Source: Planctomycetota bacterium (GTDB lineage: Bacteria; Planctomycetota; UBA1135). Taken from it: a stretch of 64,000 bases of DNA. Within the stretch, counting starts at the first letter, position 1. Each line of letters opens with the position of its first letter. Below are positions 50,768-59,818 of this stretch, in pieces. The DNA is taken from positions 1 through 64,000 of the forward strand of contig JASMMA010000001.1 in the NCBI GenBank assembly GCA_030748415.1, read 5' to 3'. A program made the position numbers and the translations under genes. The notes beneath the pieces were generated by a model. That model had not been told where the DNA came from. It made no database searches and saw only the letters and a list, made by a program, of their open reading frames with translations.

Positions 50768-52193
50768 AGCCCACAAATATTTTTGGATACGGATTCACAG
50801 AGCCCCTTGCAGCCTCATAGGCCAGAGCGAGGATTCTGTTGGAGTAAATAGAACTTCGATTCATTTCCAGTAGATCTACGGAAACTCTTCTTGGGCCAAT
50901 TCCTTTTAATTGTGGGAAATATTCCATGCCGGCAACCGTGCCAAACTGAAATGCTGAAATGGATGGGGTTTGTCCAGCCAAATAGTGGTTTGAAAAGAGA
51001 TAACGAAGATTCTTGCCTGTTAAAGGAATGGGAAGAGCGGCTTGCCAGCCGGGCAGGTTGGAGAAGCCTGAGTCGGAAATGGTGACAGAACCAGTAGTGG
51101 ATGGATTCAAATATTCCAAGTCTTTGCAGAAGAGGGTCGCATCGTCAGCCACAGCATCAAAAACTTCTCCCCAAGAGAGGGATACGGAATTTCTAGAATC
51201 TGCGTGAGATGTCGAGAGCATTGGCCGCCGCTGTTTGCTTGAAGTAGTCAACCCATAGAAGACATTTGTCTCTAAAGCTATCGGGCAGCCAGAGGAAAGG
51301 GAAAAACGAGTCACTTGAATGAAGCCTAAGTCAGTGGGTGCACCTTGATGCCCAGCGAGTTTGAAGTTTTCCCAAGCCAAAACAAGGTTGCCATAATCGT
51401 CCGAGACAGCATCAGGCAAGACTCGTCCACCCACTAGCCCAGCAGGATGATCGTCCATGCAGACATCCTGGACTAAGGTCTGAGGTTGGGTGAAATTTGG
51501 AGGGGAAACAGAAAAGTCCATTCCTGTGAGGCGAATTTCATATTCTCTTTCGGAGCCAGAAATGGAGGTTGAATGTGAATAAACGGCTGCCACTTGGGAG
51601 GGGAAACCAGTCGTGGGGTCCACACGAACAAGATCGGGCATGATTCCAGCATCTCCGCTAGTGAGCCCATCCTCAACAACCCAGCCTATACCTGAAAAAG
51701 AGTCTGGGCGGTTGATTCGAATAGGGCCCTGGGGGTGAACAGATATCTCAACAGCTTCTAGACGAGAATTTCCAGATATCAACTCAATGCGAGGCCATGT
51801 TACAACAAAATTATTACCTTGGGCGATGATGTCCGGCTTGTGGCATTTTTCGTCAGAGCCAATCGAGAAGGCATTTGGGTCCCCCAAGGTAATTACAGAA
51901 GATTTGCTGGGAACAGACCAGGTAGTAAGGGAAGTGCGGCGCATGAAAACACCTTGGACACCACTCCGAAATTTTCGGGGTGAGGATCCGTTTATTTTTA
52001 TCTGGGCATCCCAGACGACAAACGCGTCTCCGCGGCTGTTCAATGCCACCACTGCATGGTCTGCTGTGTATGCATTTTTCATCGGAAGCGAAGTGAAGTC
52101 GTTCAATTGGATAATGTTCTGGGCATAGAGGGCCCCGCTCGGCAAACACAAGGCCAGCCCAGTTAGAATCATGGAGAAGACAGGAATTTGCAT
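50754..52193 (-). CDS. Secreted protein of unknown function, tandem copy 2
   Basis: 479 aa from the ATG at 52193, which gives a signal peptide ending GALYAQ; an upstream frame extension lacks one. The protein is beta-rich and repeats a pattern of KPDIIAQGNNFVVTW, RVLPDAVSDDYGNLVLAWEN and MLSTSHADSRNSVSLSWGE, which reads like blades of a beta propeller (exported repeat ending in a Trp). It is a paralogue of the gene immediately upstream, with the same motifs in the same order. No catalytic motif is evident. Its end overlaps trmB by 14 bases tail to tail. Confidence 0.72.
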   Translation of the reverse strand: MQIPVFSMILTGLALCLPSGALYAQNIIQLNDFTSLPMKNAYTADHAVVALNSRGDAFVVWDAQIKINGSSPRKFRSGVQGVFMRRTSLTTWSVPSKSSVITLGDPNAFSIGSDEKCHKPDIIAQGNNFVVTWPRIELISGNSRLEAVEISVHPQGPIRINRPDSFSGIGWVVEDGLTSGDAGIMPDLVRVDPTTGFPSQVAAVYSHSTSISGSEREYEIRLTGMDFSVSPPNFTQPQTLVQDVCMDDHPAGLVGGRVLPDAVSDDYGNLVLAWENFKLAGHQGAPTDLGFIQVTRFSLSSGCPIALETNVFYGLTTSSKQRRPMLSTSHADSRNSVSLSWGEVFDAVADDATLFCKDLEYLNPSTTGSVTISDSGFSNLPGWQAALPIPLTGKNLRYLFSNHYLAGQTPSISAFQFGTVAGMEYFPQLKGIGPRRVSVDLLEMNRSSIYSNRILALAYEAARGSVNPYPKIFVGFTSL

Positions 52194-52298
52194 TAGAGGA
52201 ATCAATGGAGAATACCACAAATCTGGCCCTTTGTTGGCTGTGATATTCCCAATGCCCTGCGGTTCCCAGGACAACTGCGCCAAGGCCCTCAAGGGAAC

Positions 52299-53714
52299 TT
52301 AGCCCTCGAAAACGCGAATATAGAGAATATCCCTCGATGAGGAAGCATCTGGAGCTTCCCATGTAGCAGCGAGGATGGAACGCGAATCTTCAAGCTCCCC
52401 TGCAGCAACAGAGGGTCTGGTTGCGGGAACCGTTGAAGTTGTCAGGAGGGAAACTTCCGGTTCTGGGCTGGGGTCACCATTCCAAAAACTTAGGCTGTAA
52501 TTCCCTTCGGTCAAAAAGCAGGTGCTTTGGCCCCCATGAATTGCCGGGAGAGGAAATTTGTGATGAAGATTGGGGAGATTTGGGAAGGGGAGCTCAGTTA
52601 CAGCCGGTTGGCCAGCGGTCAAGTTGGTCATATCCAGAAGAAGAACAGTTGTGTCCCAATCTCCAAGCGCATTTCCATTCGTTGTGTCGAAGCCAACTCC
52701 CCAACTAGCCAAAAGAGTATTAGGGCTTCCAGCTTCAGTTGAGAGGTTGGGTCGCCTTCGAATTTGGTAGTCCTGCCGGCCATCTAAAGGCGGGGAGGTT
52801 GAGGGCAGGCCAGCTGTTGGGTCTGAAAAGGAAGCGATGTGAATGCTACCAAGGCGAGAATTGGTGCCTGTACCGTCATCTTCGAGGGCTTCCCAGATAA
52901 CTACCAGATTGCCATCATCGTCACCAACGGCATCGGGAAGAATTCGCCCACTTAAGTCGCTAGCATTCCAATCAAAAGGAACATCATCAACTAAAGAGTG
53001 CGGCCCCGTGAAGGAAGTTAAATCATTGGGATTCACCCCCAGAAACTGAACAGAGTACTCGAATTCAATTGTTCCGATGCTTCGAGCTGTTTCTGAGGTG
53101 TAAACAACACCAATCGAGTATGGAGAGGATTGATCCAATCGAGCGAGGGCAGGCATGCATCCCGCTCTTCCCGGGACAACAAGTGAATCCAATGGAAAGC
53201 CAACCCCCGCAGAACTCGTGTCAAGTGTCCAGCCGGAGGAATCCTTTCGAATGGAAGCACACTCAATGATGCCAGTGCGAGCCGGATTTGTTTGAAGATC
53301 ACTTTGATCCAAGCGAGTCCAAACGACAAAGAAATCGTCTCCTATTGCAACGATGTCCGGCTTTTTGCATTCTTCCTGGTCTGCGGAAGGGAGGACTCCT
53401 TGTGGAGAACCGAGCACGAGAACACTTGAACGAGAAGGGCAGTCCCATTGTCCCTCGCCCATGTACTCCAAAACCACTGCTTCAACTTGCCACGGCCCAT
53501 CCGGATAGTTGCTTCGAGTTTGAAATGCGACACATAAATCGTTGGAGTCATTGAATGCAACGACGCCGTGGTCCGACTCACCGTAGCCAAAGGACGGAAC
53601 GGCAAATTCTGCATTTCCGCAAAACGAAAGTTTGGTAGTTGTCTCCTCGTCAGAACCACTGCGCGTACAGGTCATCAGAGCGATAACCAAAGTAAGGGTG
53701 GAGAGATAGCGCAT
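52299..53714 (-). CDS. Secreted or lipid-anchored protein of unknown function, tandem copy 1
   Basis: 471 aa from the ATG at 53714 (a TTG six codons earlier is possible). MRYLSTLTLVIALMTC suggests a signal with Cys16 as a possible lipidation site, though MTC is not ideal. Matches to the next gene: KKPDIVAIGDDFFVVWTRL, SGRILPDAVGDDDGNLVVIW and RRPNLSTEAGSPNTLLASWG. Between them the sequences differ widely, so the duplication is old. A 10-base palindrome CCCCTAGGGG (53758-53767) and a hairpin (53725-53742) lie upstream. Confidence 0.72.
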   Translation of the reverse strand: MRYLSTLTLVIALMTCTRSGSDEETTTKLSFCGNAEFAVPSFGYGESDHGVVAFNDSNDLCVAFQTRSNYPDGPWQVEAVVLEYMGEGQWDCPSRSSVLVLGSPQGVLPSADQEECKKPDIVAIGDDFFVVWTRLDQSDLQTNPARTGIIECASIRKDSSGWTLDTSSAGVGFPLDSLVVPGRAGCMPALARLDQSSPYSIGVVYTSETARSIGTIEFEYSVQFLGVNPNDLTSFTGPHSLVDDVPFDWNASDLSGRILPDAVGDDDGNLVVIWEALEDDGTGTNSRLGSIHIASFSDPTAGLPSTSPPLDGRQDYQIRRRPNLSTEAGSPNTLLASWGVGFDTTNGNALGDWDTTVLLLDMTNLTAGQPAVTELPFPNLPNLHHKFPLPAIHGGQSTCFLTEGNYSLSFWNGDPSPEPEVSLLTTSTVPATRPSVAAGELEDSRSILAATWEAPDASSSRDILYIRVFEG

Positions 53715-53780
53715 GAGGTTCGTCAGGTGCAAGGGTGCACTTATCCGATTCTAGACGCCCCTAGGGGGAGAGATACAAGT

Positions 53781-55112
53781 TCAAGAAAGAGAAGATAGTG
53801 CTTTTCGAAGCTTTGGGAGGGAATTTTGGATGTCCTCGACCCCTACTGCCCCAATACTTCCCCTGAACCAACCATCCAAGTCTTGGGGCTCGACACCAAA
53901 GGCAGAGAAGCCGACTAAAGCAAAAGATGCTTCTTGGAGAAGGAAGGAACGAATCGCTTCGTTGTTTTCTAGGACAGTTCCTTCGGCCGTTTTCATGCCG
54001 GCAAGCCGGAATTGAAGGGACATATAAATTGCGCCCTGTGGTTCAATAAAATCGACAGGGAACCCTTCTTCCTTGAGCGTTTGCATAACATCTCGCAGGG
54101 CGTCCAGGCGTTTGCGAACTTGCCCTATCATTTCTCGATCCCAAGAATCTACAGCGTCGGTATCCAAGAGGAAATTTGCAGTTGCCTGCTGAACCGGCTT
54201 TGGAGCCCAGGCACCGACATGAGTAAGAAGAGCTGTCATTTTTTGAGCGATGGCTGGGGGACCAAACATCCAACCACAACGCAAGCCAGTTGCAGCGCAA
54301 CCTTTGGAAATGCCATCAGTGTGAATCACAAATGGAGCACACTCTGGAACCAGTTGGACGGGAGAATAATGATCGTGACCGGGGAAAACTAAAGAGCGAT
54401 AAATTTGGTCAAACAATAAAAATAGGGGTTTCTCATTTGTCTTTTCTCGCCGCAGGTTTTCTTCAACAAGAAGGGTCCCAAAGTTTGCAACAATTTCTTT
54501 GGGCATGACTCCTCCGGAGGGGTTCTGAGGAGTGTTCAAAACTAAGAGCCGAGCTTCGGAAATATAGGGACTTAGGTGGTCAACCGTGGGCTGAAATGCA
54601 GTGTCCGGGCCGCAGGGGACACCTTTGACACGGACTTGTGATGTGTCTCGATAGTTGTGATTGTTCCAGGAGGGGAGTGGGAATAGAACCAGTTCGCCGG
54701 GATCCACGAGCAAGCGGTAAGTGGAATACAAAGTTGGTCGCCCGCCGCTCACAATTGTGATGCCATCTAAGGGGTATTCCATGCCCTGCGTGCGTGCAAT
54801 GTGTTGCCGTACAGCATCTCGAAGTTCCCATAGTCCAGCAGGTGGTGGATAGTTTGTGTCTCCTTGGCCGATGGCGGCAAGAAGCTCTTGGGTAAGCTTT
54901 GGTGGAATCGGAAATTGAGTCGGGGAAAAATCCCCTACGGTCATGTTTGCTACATCAATCCCCTTTCCAAGGAGCTCTCGGATTTCATTTGCAACCTGCA
55001 AAATAGAGGAACCAAGCATGGACCGAGCCATAGTAGAAAACCCGCGTTCGGCGGCTGATGAACCGCAATCGTTGGGGATGCACACAAGTTGCTGGGGGGT
55101 CTTCAGGGTCAC
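53781..55112 (-). CDS. Class I/II PLP aminotransferase
   Basis: 443 aa from a GTG at 55112; an ATG at 55031 (416 aa) is also plausible because family similarity starts about there (MARSMLGSSILQVANEI). PLP fold type I: YPPPAGLWELRDAV, VSGGRPTLYSTYRLL, NTPQNPSGG with the conserved Asn, FDQIYRSLVF with Asp and Tyr, DGISKGCAATGLRCGW with the PLP Lys, and the C-terminal GSIGAVG region. Aspartate/alanine-type substrates are most common in this group. The last strand motif FRGSIG replaces the usual RxxxA, so substrate is open. Nine bases after the amidohydrolase gene. Confidence 0.82.
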   Translation of the reverse strand: MTLKTPQQLVCIPNDCGSSAAERGFSTMARSMLGSSILQVANEIRELLGKGIDVANMTVGDFSPTQFPIPPKLTQELLAAIGQGDTNYPPPAGLWELRDAVRQHIARTQGMEYPLDGITIVSGGRPTLYSTYRLLVDPGELVLFPLPSWNNHNYRDTSQVRVKGVPCGPDTAFQPTVDHLSPYISEARLLVLNTPQNPSGGVMPKEIVANFGTLLVEENLRREKTNEKPLFLLFDQIYRSLVFPGHDHYSPVQLVPECAPFVIHTDGISKGCAATGLRCGWMFGPPAIAQKMTALLTHVGAWAPKPVQQATANFLLDTDAVDSWDREMIGQVRKRLDALRDVMQTLKEEGFPVDFIEPQGAIYMSLQFRLAGMKTAEGTVLENNEAIRSFLLQEASFALVGFSAFGVEPQDLDGWFRGSIGAVGVEDIQNSLPKLRKALSSLS

Positions 55113-55121
55113 CCCTGAATT

Positions 55122-58100
55122 CTACCTTCGCGGGGCTTGCTCGAGGGGAGGAGTCATGAACTCAATTCTTTCCTGGTAACGATCTCGGAGGCGAGTCTGT
55201 TCAGAACTCAGCTCCACCTCCGCGCCCCCCAGCCACATCCGGCGAATCTGACCATCATTGTCCAAGGGGTCGCCTTCGGCCAGGAAGAAGTTGGCAGCTT
55301 TGCCCACCTCGATGGAGCCGGTATAGGCACTTATTCCAAGAGCTTCAGCAGCACCCAAGCTAAGAAAGTGAAGAGCATTATTGGGGCCAGCGCCATGAGC
55401 TCCTGCGGTGGCAGCTTGGAATGGAAGATTCCGAGCTACATGGGTATCGCCCGTACGAAGACCGACCTTGCAACCGCTTGCTTCAAGGATGCCCGCGCTT
55501 CGGTACGGGGAATCAAAGGGGTCATTTTCATTTCGAGGCAGGCTATGGACGGAACCCAGCAGAACGCGAGCCTGGTCAGCACCCAGAAAACCGGCAATTT
55601 TCCAGGCACCCATTGCCCCAGAGTAAATGGGGTCAAGGTTGCGTTCCTTGGCCCAATTTCGAGCGGCCATTAAAGTGAACGGGCCGTTTGCATCCAGAAT
55701 AACCGGCTTATTCCCTAAGGCGTAGGGGAGCAATGCTTCGAGTTTGGGGTTTCGTTGAAAGCGAGACCAAGCAATACCTCCAGCTTCTTTTGCTTCCTCA
55801 AGGCTCTTTCCGTATTCCAGAGAATCGTCCATCCATCGGTCAAGCTCATCCAATTTTGATGGCTTAGAAGGCGCATCTCCTGGTTTGGCTTTCTTGACTC
55901 CTGGAAAAGAAATGTGAAGAGCAATATCTGGAAGGACCACCATTTCCTCTGTTGTGTCGCCATCCATTTGAATGAGAGCAGCCTGGCCACGGATGCGCCC
56001 TGAGACTGTGCTGGAAAGAGCGTGGCCAATACCAGACATCCGAGTGACTCGAATATGTCGGCTGTCAGAATGAATAGCTGAGGCAATCGAGAGGTCGGGG
56101 TGATCTTTACCCGTTTCGCGGTCATCGCGGGAGGACCGGACCTGCTCAACCTCCATGAGGCCAATTTGATCTCCCGTATTGATGAAGGTGGGGTATAGCC
56201 CCATTCCTTTCCCATCGATCATTTCGGTGTGAGCAGGAAGAGAGCCGTCGTAGCTTGCGCCCAGCCAGAGAATTCGGCCATCTTGAATATGAACTGCGCC
56301 TGGAACCGGGGGAGAAGTAGGTGATGCCGCAGAGTGAATGACCACATTGTGAATAAACTGAGAAATGCCTTGTCCTTGGCGAGTCCAAGGTCCCCAGTCG
56401 AGAGGTGTTTCTATGGGGATGGAATTTGATTCTGTTTCCCCTCGGAGCTTTTCCGCAAAAGACGAGCAAGAGAGGGCATATTCTTCCCAGCGAGAATCTG
56501 TTTCTTCATTCCGTTCGAAAAGTGTTCTGCCCCGCGCAAGGGTGAGGGTGCAGCGAGACCAAGTTGATAAGGGTGGACCGTCAAATGCGGTAATCGTTCC
56601 GTCTTTGCCAACTTCCAATGAGCCTAATCGTTCTTCAACATGAAGCTGCTTGGCACCATTGAGGGTGCAGAGCGCCAAACATTCTTCAATAGAAAGTTGG
56701 CCGTAGCGCAATGACTTCCCTGCTTCGGTGTTTAGCCGGCGAATCATTTCATCGGAGTCCGAGTTGATTGTTGTTGTTACACCCGCCCGAGTGAGTAGGG
56801 CAACATTCCAGGGAATGGCATCATAAACCTCAAACTTATAAGCCCACCAGTCGGAGAATGTTGAAGCCATAGCACCGTAGGCGGCGATTTCAGGTGCCAA
56901 CTTGTAACCTTCGAGAACATGCTGGAAAGTGGGGCGCCGAATACCAAACTCTTCACAGATACCTAGGAACATTTGAAGTTCGTCAGCGCGGTAGGAATGG
57001 CATTGAATGTGAATTTTGCCAGCAAGAATGTCGGCCAATGTTTCCAAGCGAACATCTCGGCGGAAAGATGGAAGATCGCCGGCCTCGAAAGCAGATTTTC
57101 GACGAGCATAATCTTGGGCTGCCGTGAAGGCACGCCGATAAACAGCTTGAACACCCATCCTTGAGTCGGGAAACCGCCTCCCCCAATTGTCTGACCAGTT
57201 GGATTGTTTGACATTTTCCCCCAAAGCAAACTTGATTCCCTGAGGAGCTCCAGGCAACCGTAAGCCGGCTTGAGTGGGTTCCCAGTAATTGAGTTCCCAA
57301 ACGGCGGCTTGACCGCCAATGGGGTTGGCAGAGCCATGCAAGGATTGAACAACGGCGGTTCCACCCGCAGCGGCACGCCAGATTCCCACATCTTCGGTCC
57401 GAATCATGTCGTCAACGCTACATTCGGCGGAAATGGACACAGAGCCTTCATTAATCCCGTCTAAGGAAAGGTGGGAATGAGGGTCAATGACTCCCGGAGT
57501 GATGTGCCAACCGACTGCGTTGATTGTGGGAACGGATTTAAGAGTTGAGATGGATGGTCCAATGCCAGCAATTCTTCCACCTTGAATCAAAAGATCCCCA
57601 ACATAAGGAGCTTCGCCGGTCATAGGGTAGAGAGTGCTCCCCTTAAGAAGTACATCGCCCTTCAATATGTGCTGGGGTGTGCGGTCTGCTTTGGTTTCGA
57701 CAAGCCATTCTGGGTGACCCAGCTCAAAGTCTTTGGAGGAAGCTTGGTCATCGGCCTCCTCGGTCTTGTCCGTTTGCGTTACAGCCTCTTTTTCAGGGGA
57801 ACCCATTCGGGTTACCGATGCGTCCATGTCATGCCCAAATGCACTGATACTTCCAGAGCCGGCGTTCCCAGCGATTGTAAAATTGGCCGTCATTTCGGCT
57901 GGAATGTCAGGAGGTGTAAATGTGAAAGTAACGGAGTTCCCAGAATAGGAGATACCTGTTGCAGCTTCTCGCTCAGAAGGGTCCTCAGGGTCAAACATAA
58001 GGACGGAGGATTCTTCACTAGAGAGAGCGATTCCGAATTTTTGTTCTCCCATGGGAGTTTCTAAATGAACAAGCCAGTCACCGGCTATGGACGGAGAAGT

Positions 58101-59402
58101 TTCGTTCGAATCCCCCTCTTTGCTTTTCTCATTTTCTTCTTCATCTAACTTGTATTCCCAGCCTTGTCCATCAACAAACACCCATGCAAGTTGCGGATCG
58201 GCAGGGTCGAATGGGCCGCGGCTAATCAACAAATCGGCAGCGTTCTCGCGCCAAGGAAGCTCAAGATTTAGAATGTTGGACAAGTCTGAGCTCAAGGCTT
58301 GGTGAAGCTCTTTTGCTGGAAGGCCCGCTTCTTTCAATTGTTTGAGAGCTTTTTGGAAGTTCGCAGACTTGCCCTTCGGGACTAATGCGCAGCGAACTCC
58401 AGATTCGCGAAGAAGAAGGAAATCTCGGACACTATTTTGGTGGTCCAAGCGCTCTTCAGCTCGAAGTTTGGCTGGGGGTTGCCAGTAAGGGCGCTCATCA
58501 AGGCCTACAATTCCAAGATCTTCATCGCTCTTGGGTGTTTCCTCGTAATCAAGAACAAAAAGAACGGAAACATTTTGTCTCTTCAGGCGTTCTGAGTGTT
58601 TCCAAGAATCAATCCCGCCAAGAATGACAGCCGGCCAATCATTCTTGAAGTTCTCAAGCAAATCCAATACATTTTCAGTTTCTCTTGAAGAATTTGCTAG
58701 GAAAATACCCGGCCGCAATGAGTCCAGGTCAGGGTCTGCCTTTTTGCGCCATCTTGTATTCCATTCTTGGTCTAGGAATGCTTGGCGAAGAGTCGCCAGT
58801 ACAGCCATTGATGTTCGTGGATACCCGCCACCCATATTGTTTTTAAGAGCGTAAACGGGAAGTCCTTCCCGTTGAAGGAGGGCGTTACCAAGAGGTTCTC
58901 CATTTAGGGAAAGCCATGCTGCATGTCCCCTTAAGATGCCGTTCTTGGGTAGAGCATAAGCGGAAGTGAATCCAGCATTGCGCCAGTCTTTGCCCGCGGC
59001 AGGATCCCAGTCCAAAAAATCAGAAACATGGAGCCAAGCACGGAGGGCATGGCGGGACCCTCGCTCCATTCCAACGATGGGGCCTGTTTTCGGGTCGGTG
59101 GCTGTTTCCTTATAGGGGCTTTCCGGAAGATCGGAAGTGGTGATTTTTAAATTGCCATGCAGCATTCCGGGATACAAAATCCAATCGTCTTCCGCCTGAA
59201 TAACTGTTAGGCCAGCCTCTGGTTGCGAGGCTGGTGCGATTTGATATTCACCATCCTGAATGAGAATATTGGAGATTTCCGCAGGCTGATCTGGGAAAGC
59301 AAGTTGAATGTTCCGGATAAGGAATGGACCTTGCTGAGGGTCATCGGAGCCTGGGTCAACGAAAAGGGGAAGAAGGGCAATGGCAAGTGTAGTGGCGAGC
59401 AT
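55122..59402 (-). CDS. Very large secreted protein with three amidohydrolase-like modules
   Basis: 1426 aa from the ATG at 59402, with signal peptide MLATTLAIALLPLFVD. Module 1 (about 25-400): the spot where amidohydrolases have HxH reads YPGMLHGNLK (77-86). A beta-rich insert follows (about 439-532, GDWLVHLETPMGEQKFGIAL). Module 2 (about 580-965) keeps the metal site: GVIDPHSHL with His642 and His644, His802 in IQCHSY, His828 in FQHVLEGY, and Asp882 in TINSDSDE. Module 3 (about 1020-1420) reads YPTFINTGDQIG (1070-1081), again without HxH. The active module looks like imidazolonepropionase/cyclic-amide hydrolases. Substrate is unknown. Divergent from the next gene with 25 bases between starts. 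Confidence 0.83.
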   Translation of the reverse strand: MLATTLAIALLPLFVDPGSDDPQQGPFLIRNIQLAFPDQPAEISNILIQDGEYQIAPASQPEAGLTVIQAEDDWILYPGMLHGNLKITTSDLPESPYKETATDPKTGPIVGMERGSRHALRAWLHVSDFLDWDPAAGKDWRNAGFTSAYALPKNGILRGHAAWLSLNGEPLGNALLQREGLPVYALKNNMGGGYPRTSMAVLATLRQAFLDQEWNTRWRKKADPDLDSLRPGIFLANSSRETENVLDLLENFKNDWPAVILGGIDSWKHSERLKRQNVSVLFVLDYEETPKSDEDLGIVGLDERPYWQPPAKLRAEERLDHQNSVRDFLLLRESGVRCALVPKGKSANFQKALKQLKEAGLPAKELHQALSSDLSNILNLELPWRENAADLLISRGPFDPADPQLAWVFVDGQGWEYKLDEEENEKSKEGDSNETSPSIAGDWLVHLETPMGEQKFGIALSSEESSVLMFDPEDPSEREAATGISYSGNSVTFTFTPPDIPAEMTANFTIAGNAGSGSISAFGHDMDASVTRMGSPEKEAVTQTDKTEEADDQASSKDFELGHPEWLVETKADRTPQHILKGDVLLKGSTLYPMTGEAPYVGDLLIQGGRIAGIGPSISTLKSVPTINAVGWHITPGVIDPHSHLSLDGINEGSVSISAECSVDDMIRTEDVGIWRAAAGGTAVVQSLHGSANPIGGQAAVWELNYWEPTQAGLRLPGAPQGIKFALGENVKQSNWSDNWGRRFPDSRMGVQAVYRRAFTAAQDYARRKSAFEAGDLPSFRRDVRLETLADILAGKIHIQCHSYRADELQMFLGICEEFGIRRPTFQHVLEGYKLAPEIAAYGAMASTFSDWWAYKFEVYDAIPWNVALLTRAGVTTTINSDSDEMIRRLNTEAGKSLRYGQLSIEECLALCTLNGAKQLHVEERLGSLEVGKDGTITAFDGPPLSTWSRCTLTLARGRTLFERNEETDSRWEEYALSCSSFAEKLRGETESNSIPIETPLDWGPWTRQGQGISQFIHNVVIHSAASPTSPPVPGAVHIQDGRILWLGASYDGSLPAHTEMIDGKGMGLYPTFINTGDQIGLMEVEQVRSSRDDRETGKDHPDLSIASAIHSDSRHIRVTRMSGIGHALSSTVSGRIRGQAALIQMDGDTTEEMVVLPDIALHISFPGVKKAKPGDAPSKPSKLDELDRWMDDSLEYGKSLEEAKEAGGIAWSRFQRNPKLEALLPYALGNKPVILDANGPFTLMAARNWAKERNLDPIYSGAMGAWKIAGFLGADQARVLLGSVHSLPRNENDPFDSPYRSAGILEASGCKVGLRTGDTHVARNLPFQAATAGAHGAGPNNALHFLSLGAAEALGISAYTGSIEVGKAANFFLAEGDPLDNDGQIRRMWLGGAEVELSSEQTRLRDRYQERIEFMTPPLEQAPRR

Positions 59403-59427
59403 AGGAGGGATGGTATCCTCCCCCCAA

Positions 59428-59814
59428 ATGAGTACAGCCTTCTTCGTGTTGAATCTGCTTCTTGTAGTAGCTTGTCTGTTCGCAACCATTCACGCGGGCC
59501 GTCAAAAGGTTCGCGCCGCTCACTATCGATGGGCAGGGGCAATGATTGTTCTTTTGGCTGGGGCCATTGTTCAGGCGGAGATGATTGGGCGCGACTGGGT
59601 TTTTGAAGAAATCCCGAAACAAGTTCACCTCGTAATTGCCAGCTCAGCGTTAATTGCTTTCCCCCTTGTGGCCTGGAGTGGAATCCGGCTCGCCACTGGC
59701 GGGAATCGAGGAACGCATCAGCGCTTCGTATTTTTGTTTATTGCTTTAGTTGTCGGCGCAATTTTGACCGCCCTCTGGATGTTCCATGGGGCTACCCGTA
59801 TTATTGCTGAGTAA
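59428..59814 (+). CDS. Four-helix membrane protein, possibly DUF420-like
   Basis: 128 aa from the ATG at 59428. Four hydrophobic helices at about 4-22, 33-52, 68-88 and 100-120, with histidines at helix edges (RAAHYRWAG, KQVHLVIAS, THQRFVFLF). This spacing resembles DUF420 membrane proteins tied to haem/cytochrome oxidase assembly, but the match is by pattern only. It ends four bases before the lipoprotein gene and likely shares its transcript. Confidence 0.6.
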   Translation: MSTAFFVLNLLLVVACLFATIHAGRQKVRAAHYRWAGAMIVLLAGAIVQAEMIGRDWVFEEIPKQVHLVIASSALIAFPLVAWSGIRLATGGNRGTHQRFVFLFIALVVGAILTALWMFHGATRIIAE

Positions 59815-59818
59815 CCTG

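Noticed and set aside
55137-55673. 178-residue + strand frame opposite the large amidohydrolase
   Set aside because: Antisense shadow; low-complexity, no start signal, and the minus frame is supported by family motifs.
57582-58064. 160-residue + strand frame opposite the large amidohydrolase
   Set aside because: Antisense shadow without start signal or motif; covered by the conserved minus-strand gene.
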